The notes: generated by a model from the letters alone, not told the origin. DNA of 64,000 nucleotides from Orthonyx spaldingii (GCA_013397795.1 VZTJ01004170.1:1-64000); one strand, 5' to 3'; positions 41,901-49,407 are shown, counted from the first letter of the stretch. Numbers and translations are program-made.

Positions 41901-43373
41901 ACTCACTTGAGTATGGCCTGGCACACCTGTTTTAGCTCAGTTCAATATCTAGGAGTTGATAATTCAATTTTAATTTTTTTTTTCTGTAGGCAAACTTGCT
42001 TCATGATAGACTGGCACAGATACTGGAACTCACCATCCGGTAAGGCTTTATGCAAGAAGAATATTGTGACTGAAAAATGAGTTATAAAGCAATTGTGGCT
42101 ATTTGCAGATGGTTGTGTCATAGTGTTCTCAAACACATGTAACAGGGAGAGAATAATTGCCTTAACTGAATGCTGTGTTTTAACCCTGATAAGCATTTCA
42201 GCCCCATGTAGCCACTGGCTTAACCCTCCTCAGAGGGATGAGGAAGAGAATTGGAAGGGTAAAAGTGAGAAAAGCCATGGGTTGAGATCAGAATAGTTTA
42301 ATAGGTAAAGCAAAAGTCACACATGGTGGCGAAGCAAAATAAGAAATTCATTGGCTTCCCATAGGCAAGCAGGTGTTCAGCCATCTCCAGGAAAACAAGG
42401 CTCTGTGGGAAGGCAAATGGCATCACACTGAATGTCCTTTTTCTCCTACTACTTTCCTTAAAGCTGTTACTGCTGAGCATGACACCGTTACGATTTGGGA
42501 TATCCCATGGGTCAGCTGGAGTCAGCTGTCCCATCTGTGTCCCCTCCCAGCTTCTTGCCCACCTCCAGCCTAGAGACTGGCAGAGCAGTGTGGGGAGCAG
42601 AAAAGACCTTGACTCTGTGTAAGCTCTGCTCAGAGTAACAAAGACATCCCTGTGCTGCCAACACTGTTCTCAGCACAAATCCAAAACACAGCCCTATACC
42701 AGCTCCTGTAAAAAAAAATTAACTCTATCCAAGCCAAAACCAGCACACTGTAAAAGAGTACTTTTCATCACTTTGATTTTCTCACTATTTCCAATCTTTT
42801 TGATAGTGGAGAATATCCACAAACCATGTCATCGTGTCATACAGTATCTCTGTGTCTGTCAGTAGTATTGCAGGATGCTCTTGTTTTCCCATTGCTGCAT
42901 CTGGTTGATAAAGTAATTAAATATTGAGCACCCAAAGTAGTAGATGGTGTTATCATAGAGAGTTGTGCACCTTGTTATACAGGATAAATAGTATTTATTA
43001 GCAGTAAGATGCATTTGGATAGTTCTGTAACATCAGTGAAATTGATGCTACAGACAAGAATATAAAAATCCTCCGGGCATGAGAATTTCATTAGAATTTC
43101 AGTACTAGGATAAAATGCTGTTGGTATTGTATTATTTTATGGTATGCTGTTGGTATATATATGGGGGGGTAGTTTACTCTTGTTTCTTGACTATTAGAGT
43201 GTAAAGTTATAAAAAACCAATTCATATAACTATAAAATTGTGTATATTGGTTGTGCTTCTCACACAGTCCTCCGCCTAGCCCCTCAGGAACGATGACCAT
43301 TACTGCTGGACATGCTCATTACCATTCTGTTCCAGTCTATGAGATGAAGTTTCCAGATCTTTGTGTGTATTAA
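4359..43373 (+). CDS. EFR3A: EFR3A, EFR3 homolog A (last 19 coding exons, 5' partial)
   Basis: EFR3A is a peripheral plasma-membrane protein. With TTC7 and FAM126 it anchors phosphatidylinositol 4-kinase IIIalpha (PI4KA), which makes PI4P at the cell surface; this role is family knowledge. I identified it by exon-by-exon translation. Nineteen exons with AG/GT borders join into one frame of 697 residues plus a TAA stop, totalling 2094 bases. Adding the roughly 122 N-terminal residues of the human protein that are missing here gives about 819, against 821 in human. Signature stretches include FVKFANIEEDTPSYHRRYDF, EIAAQC and the C-terminal MKFPDLCVY. The protein is an all-helical armadillo/HEAT-like rod with no enzyme motif. 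The N-terminal cysteine cluster that is palmitoylated for membrane attachment lies outside the window. The paralogue EFR3B is less likely, because the matches to EFR3A are near-identical over most exons. The least conserved segments are exons at 18133 and 36603. Intron phases are consistent at every junction. Confidence 0.98.
4481..6193 (+). other. EFR3A intron, no other feature seen
   Basis: This is AT-rich intron between the exons at 4359 and 6194. The short open frame at 4894-5106 has no recognisable protein and no coding bias. I see no repeat of a family I can name. Confidence 0.75.
6194..6343 (+). CDS. EFR3A: EFR3A coding exon, window residues 41-91
   Basis: The acceptor is ttccttcctcag and the donor is gtaatt. 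It encodes IRIAGIRGIQGVVRKTVNDE and onward to the segment with WEPQHMDKIVP, which is almost invariant against human EFR3A. Confidence 0.97.
6344..10810 (+). other. EFR3A intron, mostly featureless
   Basis: AT-rich intron. Apart from the long poly(T) tract at 8897-8931, I recognise no repeat family, RNA gene or extra exon. The small open frames here are chance frames. Confidence 0.75.
8897..8931. repeat. Poly(T) tract, 35 bases
   Basis: An uninterrupted run of 35 T. It could be the tail of a reverse-strand retroposed sequence or simple slippage. The text to its right (actgttgcagttggatttc) is not a retroposon I recognise. Confidence 0.95.
10811..10948 (+). CDS. EFR3A: EFR3A coding exon, window residues 91-137
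   Basis: The acceptor is ttatttcag and the donor is gtaagt. It encodes RIGPLSSPTGGEKEENP, a variable loop, then ENCFRELLGRATYGNMNN, a conserved helix. Reading continues from the preceding exon through a split Ser codon. Confidence 0.97.
10949..15727 (+). other. EFR3A intron, no recognisable feature
   Basis: AT-rich intron of 4.8 kb. Open frames at 13081-13413, 13762-14037 and 14293-14598 have no recognisable product. A somewhat GC-richer patch at 14290-14700 may be an old repeat, but I cannot assign it. Confidence 0.7.
15728..15806 (+). CDS. EFR3A: EFR3A coding exon, window residues 137-163
   Basis: The acceptor is tttgcttacag and the donor is gtagga. It encodes HLDHHRLWDPNEFAVSCFK followed by IIMYSIQ. 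The exon ends on a codon boundary. Confidence 0.97.
16130..16384 (+). mobile_element. CR1 LINE 3' end, sense
   Basis: It reads gattggatattaggaagaa, gaggcactggcacaggttgc, gaagctgtggatgcccat, gtggaaggtgtccctgacca and ends with caaaccattctatgactcta plus tgattgt. This is the canonical CR1 3' UTR tail with the 8-bp terminal repeat. Confidence 0.95.
16807..16942 (+). CDS. EFR3A: EFR3A coding exon, window residues 164-209
   Basis: The acceptor is cctttaatag and the donor is gtaagt. It encodes AQYSHHVIQEILGHLDVRK and VRAGIIQVLLEAVAIAAKGS, a conserved helical repeat pair. Confidence 0.97.
16943..18132 (+). other. EFR3A intron with one LTR relic
   Basis: Apart from the LTR fragment at about 17708-17900, this is unremarkable AT-rich intron. 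Confidence 0.7.
17708..17900 (-). mobile_element. ERVL-type LTR fragment, antisense
   Basis: The order catggtgggttgactctgg, cactcccctttcccacagga, then ggtctcatggctcaagataa matches a widespread avian ERVL LTR family read on the opposite strand. Both ends are degraded, so the limits are approximate. Confidence 0.6.
18133..18297 (+). CDS. EFR3A: EFR3A coding exon, window residues 209-264
   Basis: The acceptor is tgttgtttccag and the donor is gtgagt. It opens with GPTVLEVFNTLLKHLR and closes with IVQNAIIQTIG. Between them, the segment with LGDRRSSAGSATFSTSS differs clearly from the human sequence, so this is one of the fast-evolving loops of the protein. Confidence 0.96.
19138..19660 (-). mobile_element. 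CR1 LINE 3' portion, antisense
   Basis: From left to right it reads gagttggaagggacccataa, ggatcattgagtccaactct, gcttggtgctgtgaccactt, gaagaaccttttcctaatgt and ttggttgccagggcacactt. This is the reverse complement of a CR1 subfamily, including part of the region upstream of the 3' UTR. Similarity fades after about 19660. Confidence 0.92.
19661..20110. other. GC-rich unassigned block in an EFR3A intron
   Basis: Roughly 450 bases are clearly richer in G and C than the surrounding intron, with many ctgctg and cctg words. They follow directly on the antisense CR1 copy. It may be more of the same insertion or an older GC-rich element. The open frame at 19640-19891 is low-complexity (Ala/Leu/Cys-rich) and I do not call it a gene. 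Confidence 0.45.
20516..20630 (+). CDS. EFR3A: EFR3A coding exon, window residues 264-302
   Basis: The acceptor is ttatttag. It encodes FFGSNLPDYQRSEIMMFIM and then SKVPVLGTS. The 3' border is set by the next exon, because GG plus A-GAT-TTG restores the conserved Leu-Gly-Asp-Leu-Gly. This implies the donor gtttgt, which is weak. Confidence 0.93.
20631..22483 (+). other. EFR3A intron, no recognisable feature
   Basis: AT-rich intron. The 154-residue minus-strand open frame at 21141-21605 has no known motif, no splice or promoter support, and composition like that of the intron. I treat it as chance. Confidence 0.75.
22484..22535 (+). CDS. EFR3A: EFR3A coding exon, window residues 302-319
   Basis: This is a short 52-base exon. 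The acceptor is tttctaattgtag and the donor is gtaagc. It encodes DLGTRRIQIMLLRSLLM, identical in pattern to human EFR3A. Confidence 0.96.
22536..25361 (+). other. EFR3A intron with one solo LTR relic
   Basis: AT-rich intron. Repeated ggttctgatggtttt words occur near 23500-23545. The LTR relic at about 23992-24459 is the only named element. The frame at 23506-23898 is unsupported. Confidence 0.7.
23992..24459 (-). mobile_element. ERVL-type solo LTR, antisense, decayed
   Basis: The left end gtcctggtttaacccagagg and the right end gccaaaaccagtaca are the two termini of an avian ERVL LTR in reverse orientation. Internal words shared with the copy at about 42198 include ctgagcatgaca, taagc-ctgctcag and atccagaacacagc. 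An A-rich expansion sits at 24118-24215. No internal retroviral genes flank it, so it is a solo LTR. No target-site duplication is visible. Confidence 0.75.
25362..25534 (+). CDS. EFR3A: EFR3A coding exon, window residues 320-377
   Basis: The acceptor is acaatgaacag, with a poor pyrimidine tract, and the donor is gtgctg. It encodes VTSGYKATTI, then FLDPLLSPSLMEDSELRQLV and LIDRHDNRAKLRGI. The exon is visibly GC-richer than its AT-rich introns. Confidence 0.97.
25984..26059 (+). CDS. EFR3A: EFR3A coding exon, window residues 377-402
   Basis: The acceptor is ctttcatttgtag and the donor is gtaaga. It encodes IIPDVSDLKIKRDKISRQD and then VSFMKK. Confidence 0.97.
26060..28699 (+). other. EFR3A intron, no recognisable feature
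   Basis: AT-rich intron. Short homopolymers occur, such as a T run at 28328. I see no repeat family or RNA gene that I can name. Confidence 0.75.
28700..28861 (+). CDS. EFR3A: EFR3A coding exon, window residues 403-456
   Basis: The acceptor is gtcttttatag and the donor is gtatga. It encodes HGQQLYRHIYLGCKEEDNVQ and ends with EEVVIDLIRLAIALQ. The exon is 54 complete codons long. Confidence 0.98.
28862..30056 (+). other. EFR3A intron, no recognisable feature
   Basis: AT-rich intron between the two 54- and 44-codon exons. I see nothing else in it. Confidence 0.75.
30057..30188 (+). CDS. EFR3A: EFR3A coding exon, window residues 457-500
   Basis: The acceptor is ttatatttcag and the donor is gtaaca. 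It encodes DIAIINEDNLPMF and then MIAVPAFCQHVSK. It is 44 complete codons long. Confidence 0.98.
30671..30738 (+). CDS. EFR3A: EFR3A coding exon, window residues 501-523
   Basis: The acceptor is gtttttttttcag and the donor is gtaagt. It encodes VIETRSVEASYFLPETIFK and ends within an Asn codon that is completed by the next exon. Confidence 0.96.
30998..31580 (-). mobile_element. CR1 LINE 3' portion, antisense
   Basis: It begins gaatcacagaatgggtggag, then aaaggatctgtggaggtcat, ggagactccacaacctctct, cagtttgtgcccattgcctc, ttgataagatccaccttctc and ctcccttgacctgctggcag. This is the reverse complement of a CR1 copy of nearly 600 bases. Confidence 0.94.
31943..32070 (+). CDS. EFR3A: EFR3A coding exon, window residues 523-566
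   Basis: The acceptor is atattttgacag and the donor is gtaagt. It encodes LPKSLEKDQTDLFFLTNKIA and then YSVERLSVPYVPQVT. Confidence 0.97.
32071..36602 (+). other. EFR3A intron with one CR1 copy
   Basis: A 4.5 kb AT-rich intron. It contains a (TA) stretch at 34061-34077 and the CR1 fragment at 34597-34860. The remainder has no feature that I can name. Confidence 0.7.
34597..34860 (-). mobile_element. CR1 LINE 3' end, antisense
   Basis: It reads cccctgccattgacagggtc, gccccatccagcctggcctt, gacactgccagggatggggt, cctcaccaccctcacagcaa, agaatttcttcttagtatca and gccctcttttagtttaaagg. It is a clear reverse-complement CR1 tail. The following 150 bases are GC-rich and may belong to it. Confidence 0.93.
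36603..36691 (+). CDS. EFR3A: EFR3A coding exon, window residues 566-595
   Basis: The acceptor is tttttctgctag and the donor is gtatga. It encodes DEDRLSRRKSIVDTVSIQVD, with a basic RRKS site typical of a phosphorylated loop, then ILSGNSTEDK. The end of this exon is shorter than and divergent from the human equivalent. Confidence 0.96.
36692..39873 (+). other. EFR3A intron, no recognisable feature
   Basis: AT-rich intron with a short (TTA/ATT)n simple repeat at about 37633-37656. I see no mobile element that I can name. Confidence 0.7.
39874..39922 (+). CDS. EFR3A: EFR3A coding exon, window residues 596-612
   Basis: This is a 49-base exon. The acceptor is tttgtgtttag and the donor is gtaaga. 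It encodes VNNTEEITFEALKKAI, which matches human closely after the first residues. Confidence 0.95.
39923..40974 (+). other. EFR3A intron up to the assembly gap
   Basis: AT-rich intron without a recognisable element. It ends in a T-run that leads into the N gap. Confidence 0.7.
40975..41007. other. Assembly gap (33 N)
   Basis: A run of 33 N lies between a T-run and the ttcttttcag acceptor of the EFR3A exon at 41018. It probably replaces an unresolved homopolymer T tract in the polypyrimidine region. No coding sequence seems lost, since the frame joins exactly. Confidence 0.97.
41018..41121 (+). CDS. EFR3A: EFR3A coding exon, window residues 612-646
   Basis: The acceptor is ttcttttcag, immediately after an assembly gap, and the donor is gtgagt. 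It encodes EEQEKEKRRLVIEKFQKAPF and EEIAAQCETK. Confidence 0.97.
41320..41640 (-). mobile_element. Possible retroviral LTR fragment, antisense
   Basis: On the minus strand there is a CCAAT box (41487-41491) and, about 30 bases downstream, a perfect TATAAAAGG (41447-41455), the spacing of an LTR promoter. The surrounding sequence (attggttagcttagctgccc, cctcttaaaacacaacc) is unlike the flanking intron and resembles avian class II LTRs. I cannot define the ends. Confidence 0.4.
41447..41491 (-). promoter_or_regulatory. TATA and CCAAT boxes of the putative LTR
   Basis: TATAAAAGG reads on the minus strand at 41455-41447, with CCAAT at 41491-41487 upstream of it. It would drive transcription antisense to EFR3A. 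The motifs are visible; activity is unknown. Confidence 0.35.
41990..42039 (+). CDS. EFR3A: EFR3A coding exon, window residues 647-663
   Basis: This is a 50-base exon. The acceptor is ttttttctgtag and the donor is gtaagg. It encodes ANLLHDRLAQILELTI and the first two bases of an Arg codon. Confidence 0.96.
42040..43267 (+). other. Last EFR3A intron
   Basis: This intron holds the solo LTR at 42198-42748. The rest is AT-rich and has no other element that I recognise. Confidence 0.7.
42198..42748 (-). mobile_element. ERVL-type solo LTR, antisense
   Basis: A better preserved member of the same family as the copy at 23992. Readable landmarks are gtttaataggtaaagcaaaa (the reverse of the LTR poly(A) region), caggtgttcagccatctcca, ctgctgagcatgacaccgtt, ccttgactctgtgtaagctc, gcacaaatccaaaacacagc and the terminal gccaaaaccagcaca. 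The left end is truncated. No internal retroviral genes adjoin it. Confidence 0.82.
43268..43373 (+). CDS. EFR3A: EFR3A terminal coding exon with stop
   Basis: The acceptor is gcttctcacacag. It encodes PPPSPSGTMTITAGHAHYHS and VPVYEMKFPDLCVY, then the TAA stop at 43371-43373. The C-terminus is the conserved vertebrate EFR3A end. Confidence 0.98.
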
Positions 43374-43725
43374 GTGTCTTCTGAAGTCTGCTGGACATTA
43401 TTTAGAGTAGAGTACAATAGAAAGAACAAGATGAGTTTTCAAATTTTATTGTTTATTGTATCTAACTTTAATATAATGATGGACATGAGCCAAGTACAGA
43501 TACTTTAGCCAAATCCATGAAACTGTCTTAAACTGTTTTATTCTGTGATATATTTTAAGTTAGGTTTTTCATAGACCACGTTTCTTCATTTTCATATTTG
43601 AGTACATGTAAAAGTCACATTTAAAACTTGTCTTGCTGTATAGGTAAATATTTCAGTTACTCTAGGAATTTGTATTCCTTCAAATTCCTTTAATTTGAGA
43701 GACTGTAACTGGAAAGCCTATTAAA

Positions 43726-43812
43726 GCTTTTTTTGGTTTGGTTTGGTTTGGTTTATTGGTTTTTTTTTTTTTGGTTGGTTGATTTGTTGGTTGGTTGTTT
43801 TTTGGTTTTTTT
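43726..43812. repeat. (GGTTT)n / T-G low-complexity tract in the EFR3A 3' UTR
   Basis: Tandem ggttt units (43734-43755) continue into ttggttggttgatttgttgg and T-runs. It is a simple repeat. The 86-residue frame across it is low-complexity and not a gene. Confidence 0.85.
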
Positions 43813-46235
43813 ACTCCTCTCCACCTCAATCCTGTGTCTAACTAGAATGCTTTTGGCTTGCTTCATCTCATTCAATGTAAGCAGTGGAGCACTACCCGAG
43901 CTCCCTCTTGTTCATGCTGTCATAGCTACTCAACTCCTTTGGTTTGGAATATATGGGAAAAACCAATACCCTACATGTGTTCAAATACAGTGAATGAATT
44001 AATGGACACTTGTTAAGTATTTTTTGATGCATCACATAACATGCTTTTTAGATAGATACATCCAGTATATGTCCTGTGTTTCTTGCTAAAAGTTAAATCT
44101 TAAGCTTTGCATAAGAGAGGAGAAATCTCCTCTTGAAGCACGGAATTGTGCAATATATTTCATGTCTTAAGATGTATGGTTTACAGACTGTACTTTTGAA
44201 AACACTGTAGTATTTTGCTGTCTGCTTTAGTATAAATACAGAAGAGATATATTTAGTATAGCAGAAAATAAACTGAGGGCATTTTAAGTCATGAATACTG
44301 AAATTATATTCTATGAGGCATTTCTCTGTAGTTTATAACAGCTTTTTAGTGATATTTTAGAAATTGAAAGAAAACTGAATGAAACCATTTAAAGATGAAG
44401 AATTTATTACATATATTTTCAAGCAAAAGCATTTTTAGAGATGCATCTCTGTGTTTGTTTTTGTTTCATTTCTCAAACCTTTAAGGTAACTTTCATAGGT
44501 TTATGTATCTGAGCCTATACTATTCAAATGTAAATAAAGTAAAACTGATAGAGTAAATCACAGACATTTGATGATAATTGTCCAGGCTGTCTTTATGACT
44601 CACTAAATTCTGCAGGCAGAAAAAGAAAAACAGCATTCATTGATGCCATGAATAGTAACTTTGAAGTCCCTTAATCTATCTGAATCTGACTGGGGCAGTG
44701 CAAACATGAACGAATGCTCTCAAATATCTGTAATAAATGTAGACATGTAATTGAGTGATTTGGATGAACAGTGAATTTGAACAAAGTAACCTAACTTCAG
44801 TTAGCCCTGCTTTGAGCAGGAGCTTGGTTTATATGACTTTCAGAAGTCCCAACCTAAATTAATCTTTGTATAGCTCAAGATCTGAAGGGGTATTAGCCCT
44901 GCTAATTTTCTGAGTGTTTGGAGCATTTGCAAACCCACTGTAAAAAGGATTTTAAGTTATTTGAACTGTAGTCCAGTATTCTACTGGATTACATTTAAAA
45001 GCCAGATGTGGCATGACATCAGAGAAATATCAGCTACCTAAACCTATGAGATGACATGCTGAGACTTTCAGAAGGCATTCACAAAGCTCAAAAGGTAATT
45101 GAGACCTTCTTTTCAGTTTAACAGTGCAATCACAGCTGTTAGTGGATGACGAAACAGCCCCTTATCTACAGCATTCCGTTGTGATTTTTACTGCTGCAGC
45201 GTATCAGCCTGATCAGACCACAGTCTACACATAAATAGGACTCTAGCTTTTAGTTTTCACTTTTTTTTGTCTTTTTTTTTAAGGTAAGACTAAGAGTTTT
45301 TTGGCCTATATAAAGAGTGTAATTTTTTAAAAAAAAGTAAATCCAACATAGGGATACAATGTAAAACACTTACCCACTCTGTCATTCTTTTAAGAATATC
45401 ACTCGGCACTTTTGTACAAAAAGAAGGAGTCGAAGTAATAAAGAATGTACTTCTGTTTGCACTTGTGCAGTATGGAGACTGTGCTGTAAATACAGGATTG
45501 TTTCTGTGATTGAATTCTGTTGCATGAATGCTGCATGTGAAAAAACTAGATTCAGCATTTCATTTTCTGTTCTGTTGATGAAGTATTTTTCCTTTATGGT
45601 GATGGTAGGTTTCTGTGTTTCCAGTGTTCAGTTTGGGAAATGCAGGTGTTGTGCAGGTGTAGTGCAGGGAGTGAAGAGCTTGTAACACTCTGCGTGTTCA
45701 CGTGATATTTCATTTCTGCCTTTATGGAAATTCAGGGAGTCTGTAAGTTGATAACAGGTTCACTCTGGCCTTTCTATATGTTGGGAGATGGGAGCGACTG
45801 TAAAATGTATTGTTTTGGTAGTTATTGTTTTATGAGCTAATGGATGAAACCAAAAGAATTAAGAATGCTGTTTGTTGTACAGTACAAAGCTGCTTTGTTT
45901 CACTTATCTCTTTATGTTCTTCAGACAAGCTGCAGAACTTAAAAGTTCCTTATGCAAACTGGCCCTGTGTTATCTGCAGCACATTGAGCACTTGTCAGAA
46001 TGGTTATAATTGGTACCCAGTTTAAATGTATTCCAGCTGTTGCTTGGGGTTCTCTTTCCTACTATGTCATTTTGGAAAAAAATACAGCTTTTGGTAGTGG
46101 GTCATTTTAAGATAAATTAAATCCATGGTAATTTTAAAAGGTAGAAATAGCCTGTTGTCCAAAATCAGAGTAGGGCTAATTTGTCTGTTGTTCCAATGGT
46201 CATATATTCTGTACTGTATGTAATGAACCAGTTTC

Positions 46236-46285
46236 AATAAATGTAAGAACACACTGTGCAATCTATATTTAAGCAATAAAATAAA
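46236..46285 (+). terminator. EFR3A: Candidate distal poly(A) signal cluster of EFR3A
   Basis: Three AATAAA hexamers start at 46236, 46275 and 46280, followed by a GT-containing stretch (ttttgtaaggtgtc). They sit just before the first intergenic CR1 copy. The earlier hexamers at 44267, 44533 and 44732 could serve as proximal alternatives. Confidence 0.55.
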
Positions 46286-46462
46286 CCAAAATTTAAAATT
46301 ATTCTTTTGTAAGGTGTCAGTTAATTTTTATTGCTCACAATTAAGATGTCAACTACATGATTTTTTAACATTTGAAATAGCCCTCAATTTACACACCCAT
46401 TTTATTTTGCAGATTTTACAGCATTGCATCGTTATTAAACTACTACATTTATTTACTGTTAA

Positions 46463-47213
46463 AGCTGGACAGGCTTGAGAGGTGGGTCTGTGAGAATCTC
46501 ATGATGCAACAAGGCCAAGTGCAAGGTCCTGCACCAGGGTCAGGACAATCCCAAGCACAAACACAGACTGGGAGGGGAATGGGTCAAGTGCAGACCTGGG
46601 GAGAACTTGGAGGTGTTGGTGAGTGAGAAGCTCAGCATGACCCAGCAATGTGCTCTGGCAGCCCAGAAACCAAATGTGTCCTGAGCTGCATCCAGAGCCC
46701 CGTGGGCAGCAGGGGAGGGAGGGGATTGTTCCCCTTTACTCTGCCCCTGTGAGACTCCACTGGGGTACTGCATCCAGCTCTGGAGCCCCCAAAACAAGAA
46801 ACAAGTTGACTTGTCCAGCGGATGCCGCAAAGGTGATCAGGGGGCTGGAGCATATCTGCTGTGCAGACAGACAGTGTTGGGGCTGTTCATCCTGGAGAAA
46901 CATGATTTCCCCTGGCTCTGGGGAGACCTTAGAGCATTTTGTAGTACCTAAAGGGGATTTGGGAGAGCTGAAGAGGGACTTTGGACAAGGGCATGGAGTG
47001 ATAAGACAAGGAAGAATGGCTTCAAGCTGAAAGAGTAGGTTTAGATTAGATATTAGGAAGAAATTCTTTCCTATGAGGGTGGTGAGGCACTGGCACAGGC
47101 TGCTCAGAGAAGCTGTGCATGCCCCATCCCTGGAGGTGTTCATGGCCCAGTTGGATGGGATTTGGAGAAGCCTGGTCTAATGAAAGGTGTCCCTGTCCAT
47201 GGGACAGGCAAAG
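46463..47213 (+). mobile_element. CR1 LINE 3' portion, sense, about 750 bases
   Basis: The longest CR1 copy in the window. Landmarks in order are gcaaggtcctgcaccagggt, tgggcagcaggggagggagg, ctgcatccagctctggagcc, ggctgttcatcctggagaaa, gattagatattaggaagaaa, gtgaggcactggcacaggct and gaaaggtgtccctgtccatg. It includes the end of the degraded reverse-transcriptase ORF region and the 3' UTR, but stops before the terminal octamers. Confidence 0.95.
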
Positions 47214-48469
47214 AATTCAATGCTTAAAAAATTAAATTACTGAAGTAGGAAATATTTTTAATTAGCAATTAAATTATTTGTTTGCTTTTGGGAAACAGCA
47301 GCTAAGTTTTGCCCAGCTGTTCCCCAAATCTATGGAAAATACAGTGTAAAGTGACTATGAGAATGAGAGAAGAGAAAAAAAAAGCTGTGCTTGTTTCTTC
47401 TTGATCTGATTGTCATTTCTTAAATTGTTTTAGCATTGATCTCTCATTACAAAACAATGTAGCTAATCATAACTAGGTTATTTAAGACATCTCTTTATCA
47501 ACACAATTCATGTGGTAGTACTTAGGGCACAACTTGGGTGCTAAATTCTTCCTGAAATAAGAGATACTGGGGGAAAAAAGCTCAAAGGAATTAATGACAA
47601 CATTGCCTGAACAACAGCATATTATTTTGTTATTTCTCTTTTACTTGATTGATCAGATGATCCATCCCTATCTCTGCAGTCAGAAAATTCAGCATCATTG
47701 AGTGAATGTTTGCATAACCATGAAGGTAGCAATAATTAGCAGAAAGGAATGGGGGTTTATTTTAAGGTGCAGTGTTCAGAGCAGCAGCACTGCTCCCATC
47801 AGAGAGATGAGCTGGTGTTATTGTTACTCTGCAGTGCACTTCATCCACCTGTTTACAGGCCAGTTTTCCCCATTGTAGCTCATTATCTATCTCATTTTCT
47901 CATTGCAATATTTATTTATAAATGCTGTGAAATGTAAAATAATTTTTCATTCCCATAATAAAAGGCCAATAAAAGTTGCAGCATAATGCAGATCTCATCC
48001 TCAGCGTGGGACAAAAATGGGCATTTTGCAGTTCTAGCATTTTGCTTCAGTACTGAGATGTCTTTTTTCTGTACAGCATAAGGGGGGAGTTAATTAAAAT
48101 CTTGTCTGCAAATAGAATTTCTCACATCACTTAGCTGTCCTCTCTGCCTTCCCTTAAAAAAAGGCTTTTTGTTCTGTTGGGTTTTTCACTACTGCTGATG
48201 CTTTAGCCATTGGGATCCAGAGGGATTCATGTGACTAAATACCTTTGGGGTTTCTTTTGGGAGTTTGTGTGGTGGGATTTGTTTGTTTGCACTTTGAGGG
48301 GGGTGGTGGTGTTTGGTTTTTTGTTTGTTTAGGGTTTTGTTTGTTTGGGGGTTTTTTTGCACCGTACTAATCCTTTGCACTTTTGATGTAGGAAAAATAC
48401 TGAAAGGGGGAATATCACCAGCCAGAAGTTTATAGAATACAAACTGCTCATCCAGGAACATTCACAGGC

Positions 48470-48622
48470 ATTTTCACCTGCTGTTCTGACACCGTTCGGT
48501 TCGCACAGGATCAGATGCTGGGGTTTAATGAGCTGCTGCAGCATCTGGAAGAGCACGGGCAGCATCTCTGCATCCAGCATGAGGATACAGTCATTGATCT
48601 CCAAGGAATGCTTTGGTGACAA
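48470..48622. other. Coding-like GC-richer patch, unidentified
   Basis: About 150 bases are richer in GC than their surroundings and open in more than one frame. Plus-strand reading gives a helical stretch with FNELLQHLEEHGQHLC ending at a TGA. Minus-strand reading gives LEINDCILMLDAEMLPVLFQ. There is no start codon context or pair of splice sites that I trust. It may be a fragment of a processed pseudogene or of a mobile element. I do not recognise a family. Confidence 0.3.
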
Positions 48623-48734
48623 AGTTCAGCCCTGTAGAACAAGATGATGGAAGAGAAATCCAGACCTTTCAGAGCAGCTGAATCACTGGGAAGTTTGTAG
48701 CAACAATTTTTTGTTCTAGGGAATGTTGGTGAGT

Positions 48735-48830
48735 CAGAGAATCATAGAATGGTTTGGCTTGGAAAGGATCTTTAAAGGTTCATCATGGCCTGATACAACC
48801 CATCTCTCCCTTCAAGTCTATTTTAAAGCC
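48735..48830 (-). mobile_element. CR1 LINE 3'-terminal fragment, antisense
   Basis: It reads gagaatcatagaatggtttg, then gcttggaaaggatctttaaa, the reverse complement of the CR1 terminus. Similarity is lost after about 90 bases. Confidence 0.88.
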
Positions 48831-49401
48831 TGACAGTCAGCTCTGATAGCTCGTGAGCAAGGACCCTTTCCCCCATGAGAAATATGAATCCCATCTGACA
48901 CGAGCAGGTCTGGTGTTGTGCTGATCACCCCATTACCAAAAAACCCCAAATTCTGTCTGTGACACCAGCCATGGAGACAGGTATTGATAGACTGAGTCTG
49001 TCTGTTCCTGTAAGGATAGGGGAAAAAATAACCTGTGCTCCATATTCCCTGACCAGCCATTCCAAGGTGCTGAAGTTTCTTTTGATCACCCTTGGACTGC
49101 ACATTGTGACTTCACTATATGGACAAGCAGTGAGTAACAGTCTGAGGGCTGTACCAGGCTGGGATTTTTCCTGGTGATGTCCTTAACTTGGGCCCCAGGG
49201 AGGCAAGAGACTTCCCTAAGAGGAGGGTCTGTGCAGTATTTTGGGCCTTCTGTTCCCCTCAGAAGGGAGTCACACAGAGCTATAGACAGGAATGAAAGAA
49301 GGAACTAATTTTCATGTAATTAGCTTTCCTTCTGGGTGTTTCTTGCTGACCTCAATAAAGGAAGAATGTCTGCAAAAGGAGTTAGAGTGGTTGCAGGTTC
49401 G

Positions 49402-49407
49402 TTTAAT
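49402..49407 (-). terminator. OC90: Candidate OC90 poly(A) signal (ATTAAA)
   Basis: Plus-strand tttaat reads ATTAAA on the minus strand, about 335 bases after the OC90 stop. No AATAAA exists on this strand between 48700 and the stop, which makes this variant the best candidate. Support is weak. Confidence 0.3.

Larger units (their letters stand above)
43374..46300 (+). other. EFR3A: EFR3A 3' untranslated region (3' limit approximate)
   Basis: AT-rich sequence without coding potential follows the EFR3A stop. AATAAA hexamers occur at 44267, 44533, 44732, 46236, 46275 and 46280. I favour the last cluster as the main end, because the roughly 2.9 kb length agrees with the long UTR known for this gene and repeats start soon afterwards. 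Two TGTAAATA motifs (44529, 45485) fit the Pumilio-binding consensus. Use of any site is inferred. Confidence 0.6.

Noticed and set aside
46650..47143. Open frames of 126 and 135 residues on both strands
   Set aside because: They lie within the long CR1 copy and are repeat-derived.
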